From Agelaius tricolor (Eukaryota > Chordata > Aves > Passeriformes > Icteridae), in NCBI GenBank assembly GCA_023055355.1, contig JALJCS010000035.1:6269501-6333500 (forward strand): 64,000 nucleotides of DNA, written 5' to 3'. How positions within the stretch are numbered: the stretch's first letter is position 1; the number at the start of each line of letters is the position of its first letter. Shown piece by piece: positions 1 to 14,000 of the stretch. The notes beneath the pieces are model-generated. The model saw only the letters and a program-made list of their open reading frames with translations. It searched no databases and was not told the DNA's origin. The position numbers and the translations under genes are program-made.

Positions 1-1963
1 CACAATCTTCTAAGCAACTTTGGCGGCAGAAGACTTTAAAGATATTTGGATAAAGAAGAAAAGTTATCTATAAATAGACATGCAAGTCAAAGTTCTCTCT
101 TTTGACATTTCCCTCTATGGGTTTTGGATTAAAAGTAAATGATATTTACTGAAGTAACTTAGATCAACCATGGTTAATTTATCAATATCTGGAGAAATCC
201 CCTATACTACAGCCATCAAGAGATTTTATTGAAGCTGGTCTTGCTTTTTAAACACTTTCAATATTCACAGATAAAAGTATGTAGGATCACATCCAACAGG
301 TTTCAGGATCTCTTATAATGCAAGAACAAAAACTAGAAAGCCAGAGTGCAACGGCAAAAAAAAAAGTCACCAAGCAGGGAAAAAATGCAGAGAACATACT
401 GTATGAGAGCAGCAGCCAAGAATGCCTAACTGGAGAAGCAACAGATTTCAAAGATTTTTTGAAAAAAGAAGCATACACACCAGAATATTCCCCTGGGTAT
501 GCAGCCCAAGAGAAAACAGATTAGAGAATCCTAATTAACTATTTTTAAACAACTCTATACTGAAGTTTACTGCTCACTTAGAACAGGTCCAAATGCTTCA
601 AACACACAGATTATCCTGGATGCAGGTGTGGCTTTTCAGATTTTGAACTATGGTTGTTCTCAAAGCAAAATTATGATTCTAAAATAAAATTTTCAGACCA
701 ACACATTCTGTATAACAAATGCAGGTATAACCCTAGGCTTAGTGTGCACACACTGGTGTTTCCAGCAATAGATTTACAGAAAATGGTAATAAACTCACTG
801 ACAAACCTTAAATAAGTTATATTAAAAATGATATTTTTTGCCCATGAAAAACAAAGTATTAGGATCAGGATATCCTGACAATAGCTTGATTTCTTTAATC
901 AATTTATCACAGCTAAGGGATGGATGCTGCTCCATGTTAATACCCTCCAGTATCTGTATTTTTGCATACAGAACGCATGATTACTTATCTCTGTGAGAAT
1001 GGAATGACATCCAAGAGTTTTAGATGGAGTATGTTGCAGTAAGGATGTGGAGGAGAGCCTCACTGCTCAGAGTGACAACAAAGAAAAACCATCTCAGACT
1101 GGAGATAGGCTCATTACTCCTAGTGAGTAATACCTGCAGAAATGTCACCTGTTTGATATAAAATAAGTTTCTGGAGGAACACTGAACAACCAGAAATACA
1201 GATTGCACACAGGAGTTTCAACAGTCCTAACAATCTGTATTTTTGCACGGTCAGAGGACAGAAGCAAACAAGCTGCTGATTTTCTGTACACAGCTCATTT
1301 GGAAAGCACCTGAGAGTAGGATCTGCATTTTATACATTCCATAGTATCGGCTTCCATTATTTCAAAATGAGGCTTGAACAATTACACAGTAAAAATATCT
1401 TCCTATATTGTTTATAGAAAGATTATTCTTCTGATGACCTTTTTGATCTTGGTCAACTCAAATTTATTTCAGTCATTTGAAACAAGTGACTGAAATAGTC
1501 AGCATAGAAGTAACAGCAAGATGCTTAGGGGGAAGGAGAAATGTGGGTTTTCCCTCCCCTATCAATTAACAGTTTGATTCTCAAATTACCACCATTTCAT
1601 TTGCTGCAATTCTCTTTCAAGTTAAAATCTTTAAGGAGGTGATAAAGCCAGGCCACTACAGATCAGGCACGACCTGAATAAAACTACCTAAAACTAGTTC
1701 AAGACAAAAATCCTTCCTTGAGAAAAAAATCCTTATGTAAGAGAACATAGAGAGAGAAATGGAGAGTAGTGTAGGAAGTGCCTCAAAAGATTAAGCTCCT
1801 TATACAGAGAGAAAGAAGAAATGCTTCTGGTTTTGCATTCCAATGATTACCTTAGGATGCTACTCAAACAATTTTAATGCAAATGATACGTAACAACAAA
1901 TCCAGCAAGACTAATTAAGCACTTCCTAAAAAGGAAAATTTCTGTATACAGCATCTTTCTTAC
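1..1963 (-). other. SPAG9: SPAG9 intron 8 (partial)
   Basis: AT-rich intron sequence. I see no further SPAG9 exon, repeat tail or RNA gene. Short open frames, for example at 318-524 plus, have no flanking signals or recognisable protein. Confidence 0.7.
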
Positions 1964-2085
1964 CCAGTAGATCTGCACCTTCGTCCACATCTCCAATTAG
2001 GCCAGAACCAGCAGATGACAGCTCTTCAAAGAGTGACTCTGTGTTACGGTCAAATGCTTTGTTCTTGATGCCTTTGGTGGGAGTG
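1964..2085 (-). CDS. SPAG9: SPAG9 coding exon 8, last one in the window
   Basis: 122 nt, phase 2 to phase 1. It reads [19 protein letters not shown] and ends [12 protein letters not shown] before a GTAAGA donor at 1963. The family usually has GIENKAF; here it is GIKNKAF. The next exon (GREVENLILENTQLLE in mammals) was not found in 1-1963 and must lie off the left edge. Confidence 0.94.
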
Positions 2086-5000
2086 CTGGGCAGAGAATTA
2101 AAGAAGACATGAAAAAGCAGGGAAATAACACTCTCACAATGCAGAAAAGCTTTCTCTGTATTTTTTACCTGTAGTTCATTTGTTCCCTCAAACAAACCCC
2201 ACAAGCTTTCATTTGACTTACAAGTTCTAGATTCTATTTTCAAATACTGCTTTGCCATCAAGATCTCAAACTTAAAGCAGTTGCTGATACTGAGCTGGAC
2301 AGGATTGTAATAAATCAAAGCATGTCAAGTTTTGGCCTATAGAAATTGAGTTGTGTCAGGACTTACCCCAAATGCCTGAAAAACAGATAGCTCAGCTAAA
2401 TTGGAAGATATTTAATAGAACAAGAATGCAAGAGAACTGAATAGTAGGAGGTCAAAATATTCCTCTGGTCAGAGAAGGGGCTCCTTTCACACAAAGCTCT
2501 TCTTACACCCTTAAGATTCACCATATAGGATAATTTTATCCTTCTCATCAGAAGAATTAAACAAAGACAAGAAAAGGAAAATTCCCATATACAGCATCTT
2601 TAAATAACCTTCTAAAATTTGTCTTCTTCCTCAAATCACAACACACAACTTACCTGGAACCCTTATATCCACTGAGATCTTTATCCATATCCAACTCTGG
2701 AGTTGACTCAATAATTGCCTGAACTTCAGATTTTTCTTCATTTTCATTTCCCCCTGGGGCAAAGCAAGTGGTACATGCCCATAAACAAAATCATCATGAC
2801 ATATTAACTACATGTAGTAGTTCTTCATCAATCACCAACCTAGGATACTTTCGTACAAAGACTTACCAAAATAATTAAATGAAAAGACCCACAGATTTTG
2901 ATACTCTAGTGCAGATACTGGAATTTCTAGGTCTCTCCCAAATTTAATACAAGTCATCCAACAGCACTTATTTCCTACTATTTCTGTAACTGAAACCAAG
3001 ATGTCCAACACTTCACAACTCTATGTGCCTTTTCTACTGCCAAAGAAATGTCTTAAATAACTCTGATTCTGAAGCAAAAAGGACTAAAGTCACCAATAAA
3101 CAACAGACTTATCTCTGACCAATATTCTGTACTCCTTAAAATATTGAGTAGAAACCCCATTCTCATTTGTGGCACAACAAAAGATAGTTAATAAGTGATC
3201 AAATATAAGGTCCATAGTAACCCTACATTAAGAAGTTAAAGCTGCTCACCAGTGCACACATTTCTTGTCTCTTGAGCTACCTGTACTTCAATATTCTTGC
3301 TTACATCCAGCTTCTCATTTGACATCTCTGTGTCCTTGGCAAGCCCTTCAACATTTTCCTTTTGAGGGGTTTCAGCAGGCAGCACAGGAACATCTGAAGC
3401 AGCTGTGGATGCTGGCGTAGTACATTTGGAGCCTGCTTGGCTAACATCAGAGAGCTCATCCTAGAATTGCACCATTACCAGTAAAAAATTAACATAAAGT
3501 TTTATTAGAAGAGTTGGGCATATACACTAAGGAACAGACAACAAAATCACTGTATTTTATTGAAAATTATGCAAATGCAAAGACAAATGAATAAAAATAA
3601 TATTTTAAGCCAGTATAGTAATCTTTAACCTATAACTGTTTCACTCTTGCTAAGACAATTACAGCTACGTAAAAATGCCTTTATTTTTAATAGCAATGTT
3701 TGATCTCGGCTGATAATTTTAGTCACTACTTTTCTGTGAAGGCTTCCAGAAAACAGAGCATTCTCATCCTAAGAGTTCTTCTAGCTGCACAACAATGAAC
3801 TGCCTAATCGTCCCAAAGCTGTTATAAAATTAATGGTTCCTAATATACATAGTACCTTTAAAAGCAGCCACTGAAGAACTGATGCAAATATGGATTTAAC
3901 TAATATAAAACTGTGGTAATTCATAGAATCATAATCACAGAATGGTTTGGGTTGGGAGGGACCTTAAAGATAATTTTGTTTCAACACCCTGCTGTGGGCA
4001 GTGATGCTTTCCACTAGACCAGGTTGCTCCCAGCCCTGTCCAACCTGGCCTTGAACATTTCCATATTTGCAAGCACTTTGCTTAAGTTTTACATGCTTTC
4101 CAGTCTGAACTGTGAGCACTGGCTGACCGTGGGAATGGGACCTGGAACTGTGGTAACTACTTGTCCAGTTAGATTTCAGATCAACCAAGGAACATCAGTA
4201 TACAGTTCCTCCCCAGAAACTGATTCCTGGCAACAATTCACAGTGACACCATGTCAAGACCCATACATATGACATTAATTACAGACTTAGTCCAGCTGCT
4301 GGACTCCAGATTGGGACCATCACCCCGACACAGCTGCATCCAGCACTGTGTGGGAGGACAGAGTGGACTGCGTGTGCAGCCAGAGGCCACTACCTGAATA
4401 TACCAACAGCCCTTTTTCAGCTCTTCTCTCATCTCCTTCATTCACTGCCATTTACTGCCCATTCATGCCCAGACCCACATCAGATGTCTGATCTATGACT
4501 TAAGCAGCACATGACAGTGTACAACAGCCCACTGCAGAGAGGAAAAAAAGTCTGCCTGTTTAGGCCAATAGTTTCTAGCACACACCATTAGAGGAATCTT
4601 GTTGGGGAAAATAAAGATGAACTTTGAGGCTGCTGTGTGCAAAATGGAGGCAGGATGGTAACATTTTATCAAAAGTTCTTGTAAAGTTTGTTTGGGAATC
4701 ACAGATGAAAGAAAGGCTCTTGGACAAGTCTGTGACATTTTTGTCAAGAACAAAACAGGTTTAGATTTTGCAAAGCACAAATTCACTGAATGCCTTTTTG
4801 AGGAAGAAATAAAACGGAATTTAAGGTTATTTTAAAATAACACACAGAAGAGACCTGCATGTAGATGTACACTGTCTCACTTGTACTTAGCATAAGATTA
4901 GTATGAATTGTAACTTACAGATTTCTCCTTTTGGAACTTACTAAGGCAAAATTTTTATTTGCGTGGGGACAGGGAGGAAAGCAGATATTTATGTATATCA

Positions 5001-8000
5001 GCATAAATGTAAAGCTTGCATCCTATAGTAACATCTCCACATTGAATTTGCAAATCCCAGAAACAAAAATACAGCACTCGTTGCCTATCAATTACTGACA
5101 GTTCTCATTGTTTTATAGTAAATTGCAGAATAATCAATTATTAATATTCGATTTTCTATCAAAAGTATTCAGAAATACAGACACCTCTAAAGGAATGAAA
5201 GAAAAGAAAAGGAAAAAACACTGCAATTTACCCAACTGCCTTCTGAATGGGTGAAGCTGAGGCATTGGCTAATGGTTCATACTCGAGTGAGCAGATACAG
5301 AAGGGAGGAAGTGGTGCCCCTTACCAAGGGCAACCAGAGCTCACACAAACAAGAAATAAAACCTCAGCAGAGTTGCTGGCTCTGTTTAAACACTTCTACA
5401 TCTTTGTATTCCAAGAGCATCCACTAACTGATGCAGCACAAACCAATCACTGACTTTCACACACAAAGCTCAAGGAAAATAGCTTGATAGCACAAGAAAA
5501 AACAGGGAATAGAATGGTTCTTTCCCTAAGGGAATTTCAAATCACCCCATATATTTTATATTTCTGACTTTATTATCTATGGTATTTTTTTAGATTACTC
5601 TTGGAAACCACACAAATTAAACTATTACAAATGTTTGTTCTAGAACTAAAGAAAAGCAAAAGTAATTTAATAAAATGACACTGAATTAATCAGAATATCT
5701 CAAAGACTAAACATTTGAAATTCAGTGCGGTGCTGACTTAGCAAAATTGACTTTTTTCATCATGTTGCCAATAGACACCTCCTTGAAAAAAAAAAGTTTA
5801 AAAATTCAGTAATTAAATCTGAAGGAGTAACTCATCTGCAGTGCAGTGCAGGAATGAGTAGAAAAGAATGACTGGTACATAAATATGTGTCATCTTACAA
5901 TGATATCCAGCAATCTCACTATTGTACAAGCTACAGAATAACAGATTTTTTTATCACTGCCTATCTGCTCCCTGTTTGTGATAGTTTTGGAGGAAATACT
6001 GACCATTAAGGAAACGTTCAGGCACGAATGGAAAATAGATGCTAGAAAGCAGCAGAATCTTGTTTGTGCCTTGCACTGAATGTTAAAAATACTCAGAAGA
6101 AAAGTATTAGAGAAAAAAGTTTCAAATGCTGGTTTTGACTTCAATATATCAGGTTATTCAACAAGTTCAATTCAGAAGTACTTTACATTCATAGCTACAA
6201 AGTAAAGATGTTGCTTTGGACTCAAGGAACTTATTCTGAATAAATAGATTTGTACAACTAAAGTTTGTGCTATTTTGTGAATTCTCATTTTAGCAGTGCA
6301 TTATTTTTAGAAGAATTATACCAAGAAGCCTATTTTGACAATATGGATTAGCCAATTTTCTGAGGAGGAAGATGGAATCAGAAGCTTCCCTTTCTACCTC
6401 ATCTCCATCTACTCTTAGTCATAACTTGTATTTATTGTACATAAGTTATATTTCAGTCAGCTTTCCTAAAATCTGCCAATTCACTAATGCTAATAGCATA
6501 AGACAAAGGGAATTGGACATATTCAAGATCCAACCTCCTGACTAGCACTCTTTTTTTAAGTGAAAAATTTTTAGAAGCAAACTCACACTGTCACTTTGAT
6601 ATCCCTATAATTAACCACTACTTACTCTTCCCATTATCTCCTTATGACATCTATGATAAATAAATGGATTCCTATTACCTCCAAATAGTTTTGTAGTTCT
6701 GATCAGTTAATATTCCTGTGCTAGGCAGGTATTAAGTTCACTTAAGAGGAAACTCCTCTCAGCTATATGCCTTTCCAAAAATAACAGTACATTCCAAAAA
6801 ACTTCATGAAGAAGTATATACTGGGAGGATTTACACATTCTGGAGTTCTTCACCCTGCAGATCCTCCTCCTGCTGTGCTGTGAGTGCACCCTAGACTGCC
6901 AGACTTATCACACTCCATCACCACTCCCCCATTCCTCCACTCCTGCAGATTGGTTTATTCCACCCTCTCACAGCTGGAACATAGAACAATTGCAGGAATG
7001 ATGACCAGGCTACAAGCAAGGGAAATCACGCTCACAGACTAATTTAAGGAAAGTTACATCATTCTTAGCTCTGTGGTCTACCTGCACCACACAGCTGGTA
7101 GTAGGTAGAGGCTGCATGAAGAGCACTGCCCATGTAGTAACCAAAGCTTTCCTTCTAAAGCAGCATTAATAAACTTAATTAGACTGTTCCCACTACCTAG
7201 TAACATATTTAGTGTGGAAAAACAAGTTGGAACCTTTAGAAAGGGTCCTTAGTCAGAAAGAAAAGACCCACTACTGAGAATAAGAGGAGAACTAATCTGT
7301 ATTATCACTCATTTGGAAAATGTCCCCAACACTTTGTTTCTTGTACTAAGAAAAGTTCCCTCAAAGTTCACTGGAGTAAGCAATGCATTTGGCTTATACA
7401 GAGAAGTTTTAGGGGTCTACCTCCCCTCTTTCAATTTGGTGGTTTTTTGCATCCTCCCAAAGATCTACCATCTGTATGCCACACAAGGCAGCCAGGCTGC
7501 ACTCACCTTGAGGCTGGTGTGAGACCGTGGCTGGCTCAGCTCGTGGAATTTCCAGTGCTCTGCTGCAGGTGTTTCTGCTACCTCCCTCTGAGCCTCGGGC
7601 GTGAGGAGAGCATCTCCTGCAGGTAATGGGAAGATGCCCAGGGATATTGGACGCTCTTTCCTGTTGGAAAGACATGCAGGGTTCATCAGCCATCTCAGAT
7701 GTCCCACAGTTTATTTGCCTGCAGCCTCTGAAATCAGCAGGGAAGTGGTGAAATTCCAGGTTCAAACATCCAGACACTGCTCCATTAAATGCACAGTGCA
7801 GCACACCCAGACTGCGTCACAGCACCCAATAATTCCTCATTTCACAATTGCCAAGTCAATTGCATGGTTTTAAATAGCAGTTATTGATTTACACTACAGC
7901 TAAATTTTTATGGAAATGAAACTCCTGTTCAATAGAAGTATAAGACAAAAATGTTTCCTTACTTCAGATTGAAAATAGTTTTCAGTAGCCACTATTAAAA

Positions 8001-11000
8001 AAACCATTTTGCAACTTTTTCTCCAAGATATAACCACATAATTTCTAGAACAGCAAACAGCTAAATCATCAACTGAAACATTTGCAAAATTGTAAACAGT
8101 AACCCTCAAGCAACTCTTCTCAAATCATTCGGTATTTTATTCTGAAGATCACAGAAATGGATTTGTGTAAGAGAAAAGAACTGGGTCAGGGAATTACCAA
8201 TGTTACAACTGGCTCAGCTAAAAATTGTGCAGTTTTTCCCAAGATCAGTTCCAACACTCTACTTCACCCTAAAGCTACACAAAAGCTTGTGCCAGCAAAG
8301 CAAATTATTTCATCCCAAATTTTCACTTCCTCACTCTTTCTTCTTCCTTATGGCAAATAGCATCTGGAAATTCCAAAGGTTTACATAGTAACCCTCAAAA
8401 GAAACAAAAAATCAGCAGTGTGCTCAGTGAACAAAAGGATTCATTCTTCCTGCTAGCAAGAGACAAAACCATTGTGTGCAATGCCATTCATAGGATACTG
8501 AGGCCAGCCCTGAAAAGGAAAAATATCAGCCAGGCCTAGAACTGAGATAAGCAAAGTGTTTGTTCAGGCAAAACAATGTAATGCAGAAAAAAAAAATGAC
8601 TATAATCAACGAGCACAGCTTTAAGTATAGTAGACGGAGAAGATAAAAGTGTGCACAAATGATGGCATAGTTTTCACATTTTAGCATTATAAAAAGCCAA
8701 TACACAACCACATGTGCTTTCTTTCACAAGGCCCTTCACAGATTAAACATAATCTAGGCAAAATTAGTATCTGCATACAAAATACATGCAAATATATGGC
8801 AAGGTGTGCTGAAAAGCAAAAGCTAACATTTTTGGACATATTTTTGATTTTGTTTATTTACTTTGAAGAAAAGTTAGTGAATAAGGGATTTCATTTACCA
8901 ATTAATCAACAAACTCCCTTTGGTAAATATTACATTGTCAAAATCACAATGTTCAAACAGCAAACAATTTGAATTGCATGAACCTTTCCAGTCCAGGTGT
9001 ACAAAGATGCTCCTTGTCACAAAATCATTTGCACCTAATTTTCACATTGGAGCTATCTTGGTCTTTCAGAAATATTATTCCAAATTAAGTCATTAATTGT
9101 GAAGTAGTTTAGCACAACAAAACAGGCAACAAGTAAGTAAAGCAAAATCAGTCTGGGTTACAAAATTCAAAACATCAGATAATGTTCCAGCATCTGCAAC
9201 TGCTGGAATGAGAAACCCCACAGTGGATTCCAAGATTTCCCACTATTGTAACAGGTCCTGCTTTGCTTTCAATTTCCCACAAGTCTCACGCATGTGGGGA
9301 ACAAAAGACAGGCCACAGAAGCTGAGATTATGTCAAAAGAGGGGCTGAGACCATTTCAGTGGATAAAAAGTGTAGGAACAAAAAGGAGGAAGAAAAGCTG
9401 CCCTTTAGTGGTTGATAGAGCTGCATTGTGAGAGGCCTGGCTTAATGCAGAGAGTCCAGCACATTTCCATATTGCACATTCCACATGCCACAAAGCTGGT
9501 CTGCTTTGCAATCCTCAAAAGAAAGAATATTAAATGGGTACAGTTTAAACAGTTCACACCTGGCATCACTTTTTTTTTCCAGATTAGTTTGAAAAAAAAA
9601 CTTTATTATAAACATATTTTGATGCGTTAGAACAGAGGTCAGGTGCATTGCAAGGCTGTACAGTAAATGAAGTTTGCAAAAGAGGCTATTTTGGAAATTA
9701 GGCTTATCACGTGAGTATTAAAAGAAATTATCCAATTAGACTGAAGAAATTTCAATTTATTTCACTGCTTGTTGAGCAGAAAGCAAAGAACCTCTTCCAC
9801 CTCCCAAGTGCACAAAAAAAATATCTGAAAATGCCACACTGAGCAAAATGGAAACACATATTTTAAAAGCTTAAACTAATAAGTGATGCATTGAAACATT
9901 TGCAGGAGCCTTTAGGAACTTTTAGATGCTCAGTTCTAAAATCTGACTAGTGTTTAAAAATAGAATTTTTTTTTCTACAATTACATTCCTTCATCCTGTA
10001 TTTTTATCTCTTTTTAAAAATTAATTAAGACTAAGAAAGGGAATTTTAATTCATGTAATTCCTGAAGTAAATTAGAAGGGCAGGAAAAAACATAGCTTCC
10101 CCAAACCCCTCAAATCCTTTAAATACTCTGGGGGAGCAAAAGCACTTTAGGAAAAAAAAAATATTTCTCAAACCATTTGACTTGTTTAAAACTTAAAAGT
10201 AACTTTTAAGTTACTGAATATGAAGTTCTGGTTTGGTTTTGTTTGGTTTTAGAGTTGGGAAATATTTGTTCTGGGTTTGGGTTTCCCCCCCCCCCCCCCC
10301 CTTTTAAACAAACAGAGCCTTACCAACTAGGTCAATCTACAGAGTTTCACTTGAAATTTCTTTTATGTCTTCATATTTAAATATTCATTCAAGTTTTTTA
10401 TTGGCTACTGGTATAAATTGGTATTTTTTTTCAATCTATTGATTGCATTTAATCTTTGGAACAACACTTCTGTGCTCACAGACCCAAGTTAAAAGTATAC
10501 TACCATACAAAATCTACATGCACCAAGTATTAAGGAGGAAAAAGTCACATTAGTGACTTCACAACATTAGTGTTCAGAGAACAGTAATTTCCAGCATTTT
10601 TCCCATTTAAAATAAAATTTACCATTAAGTTACCATTAAAACCACAGGTAAAACATGTCAAGTTTTCAGGCCAGAAAGCTGCATTTTAAAACTTTTCCAG
10701 CTGTAATTATAGTATTAAAAGATGCCAAGACTACTTTTGGCCACAATATTCTAAAGCATTTCTGTTTGCTACTGCTTCAGGCACATAGGACAAACAGAAC
10801 ATAAACTGGGGGCGGGGGGGGACGGGACACAGGACGGACAGACAGCTGGCAACTTGCCATACATGTACTGAAACAGAGGAGAGGGCAACATTTGGCTGAA
10901 AAACAGTGAATACACTTTAAGAGCTCTAATGCTTAAATAAAGAAAGATTTTTTTTCCCCCACCAACCAATAATCAGATTTCTTGAAAATAACATGATCAA

Positions 11001-14000
11001 TTAATTACTGTGGCTTTAACATCAATTAACTGATCTTACATAAGCTTTTTTATTAAAACAGGTGCAGTTTAATAGTACAAAGCCTTGGACTGCATACATT
11101 TATGCTACATAAGATCAGCCAAGTACCTGACAATACACTGAACGTGAGCTTTATCCCTGACATTAACACTGCAGCATTTGCAGCAGGTTATATTAAACTG
11201 ATGCTAAAGCTTTCCACAGAAGGGATACATAAACTGACCTTAAATAAAAGGCAATGATAAAAATAGACTGTATCTCCGTACATAGACACATTTACAACAA
11301 AACCTGACACTTCTACATAATTTACTTCTCTAATTTGTCCCTGTTTGAAAAAGCAGAACAGAAAGCAGGGGAGCAGTGAGAGCACACAAAGATGGGGTTC
11401 AGTGGGTCGGAGTACCTGAGGATCCTCGGGAGGTTCTGTGTCAGAGCTGGCACCCCAGTGGAAATGGAAAAGTGCACGAGCAGCAGAACCGAGAGCGACA
11501 CCAGGATGGCTGAGTTAATGACCACCGCCCCGCCAACGAAGCCAAACACAAACAGCAGCATGCAGCCCGGATTCATGGCGCTGCGCTGGCATGGTGGAAT
11601 GCCGGCTCCAAGAAGGCTACGCAGGGGCCAAGGGGGGATCTTTGTAGGCAAAGTCTGTCATTCGGCCGCCACCACAAAAACAATGCCATCAGCAGCAGCA
11701 GCATTCCACTCTTCTGCAGCAGCTCGAAAGCAATGACATCACCACCCTCCTCCCCCCTTGCTGCTCCTCACAGCATCAATGCAGTAGCGCAGAAGCACAG
11801 CCAGCCCGAGAGTGCTTCTCCCTCCTTCCATGAGGGGTTCATAGATTCCAAAGCTCCCAAATCTGCATAATCTATTCCCAGCAAGCCCTGAGGACAAGCA
11901 GGTATCATGCAGGCACACAAAGACGCAGCTAGACCGCGGCCATGCTGGGACAGTCACTGATATTTTCCCTGCCTGCCCCAATACAAACACTCCAAAAAGC
12001 TCAAATTGTTTCAGGCTAATTAATCTACGAAGTATATCTCAATGCTTAGTCGCACAACAGCAAAAGCCGCTTTCTACGGATTTCTACGCTGTTCTCTTAC
12101 TGCATTCCAATCATACAACAAATCTTTCTGATTCAGCCAAACTGTTGTTGTAGGATTAAAGAACAAAGTCTTGCAAACACAAATGAATTGAATTTTTTTC
12201 TCATTTCAGGGTGAGAGCAATAAATAGCTTACCTAATTCTACTGTGTGTTGTCGATTCTAGCTGATCACCCCCTGTTAGCTGATGAAGTTTGGTTCTTTC
12301 CAAGTGCTCCATATAATTGTGTATCATCTGTTTAAAAGGACAGAAACAGAAATATTTAGTAACATTTACTTATACTACAACTGCATAGTTCTTGACCAAT
12401 ATATTCTCCCCCTGCAATGCTAAACAGTAAAAGCATTTAGAGATATTAAAGAAATAAAGAAGAAAAATTATACAGAGTGTAAAACCACAAACCAGAAGAG
12501 AAGTCCATAATAAATTAAAAATATGGGAGAACTTCCTTGTACATTTATGTACAGGAAACTTCCTAAGGGTAAAGAAAGTGCATGCACTATTTCAAACATG
12601 AGTTTGGAAAAGAATTACCATGTTCAAATCCATTTTGGAGTCTGAGACCTCTATGTCCAGCAGATATTAGCATTTTTTACATGATACATATTAGGCACTA
12701 TAGGCCTAATTACAAAGTACTGCGAAGGTCAGACAATATGCTCCTCAAATATTAAAGACTCTGAATCTACAGGCTAATAATCAGATTATTTCTGTAGGCA
12801 GAAATATGAAGTCCCCACTTCTTTTATTCTTCTAAAACACAAATAAACTTAAGCCTTCTGTATTTTCTGTAAGGGAAGTTTGGTTTTAAATTATCTAGGC
12901 TGATATCTCATTAAAAGGACAGAGTGGCTGTGGATTTTTAGCACTCAAGATGAGTTCTGCTTGCTCTTTCTTTCTCACAAGAGACAAGCACAGGCCAACA
13001 TGGTATTCCTACAGTCATGACTTGTTTAATGAGCCCCAACTCCCATGGCCAAAGGATGCTGCTCTCAGCGTGTAACTGACCCAGGACATGCATGGGGAGA
13101 AGATGAGGTATCACCGCATCATTCCAAGGGCTTCATTTGGACACACATCTCTGAACTTAAAACTGGGAAAGCCTGAGAAGCCTAGGTACAATTTGGTATT
13201 TTTAGCACTTCCAACATTCACGGTCACAGATGAATAGGGCTAAGAACAATAAAAGAAGAAAAATCACAGGTGTACTGCAGAGGAATTTAATGTACTTTTT
13301 TTTCCTGAGACATATTCAGGTCACATCTTAACAGCTTCCTCTAGAAAAAACAAACAAACAAACAAACAAACAACTCTTTAAAACTGTAATTTCTTCTGCT
13401 AAAGGCTATACAAACACTTCAGAATAGTGATATTCCAGGCATTTGTACAACCAGTTTATATAATCTTTTCTTTTGGGGGCAGCTGCACACATGAGTACAG
13501 AACTCAGCAGGACCTGGAAACCTACATTTATGAGTTACTCTCAAGACAGGTTTGATGTATCCAAGTTTGACCTTCAGATGCCACCAACCTCCGCTAGTTC
13601 CAGCTTCTCCTCAAATGCCGTTTGCCAGCATTAGCTACATAGGAATAAATATTCTAAGTTTCAGATTTTTCTGATCAAACAAACTGGCTTAAGACATCCT
13701 GACTGATGGATAGTCTACAAATCAGTAACTTATGTTAAGTGCTGGTTACATACAGATGTTGGTTTTCCCAGCATTCACCTGAACTAATAAATATAATTCA
13801 GACCAGAAAAAAATATCATGCTATTTTCATAGAAACATTATATAATAATGTTATAATAATATAACTTGGACTGCTGTCAAAAGCTTACAACATTTGTCCT
13901 CCAACAAAATGCAGTGTTTCACCAGACCATCTCATTTGTTTTCTGGTTTTTAATGCTTGCTCACACACAGACACAAACAAAAGGCACAAAAGGACTGAAA

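Larger units (their letters stand above)
7661..12232 (-). other. SPAG9: SPAG9 intron 4, hosts the alternative first exon
   Basis: About 4.6 kb. It holds the alternative first exon (11416-11576), a homopolymer C run at 10285-10301, and an imperfectly AT-rich remainder. A 10-bp inverted repeat with a 3-nt spacer lies at 10190-10212 (AACTTAAAAG / CTTTTAAGTT). Nothing else was recognised. Confidence 0.6.
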
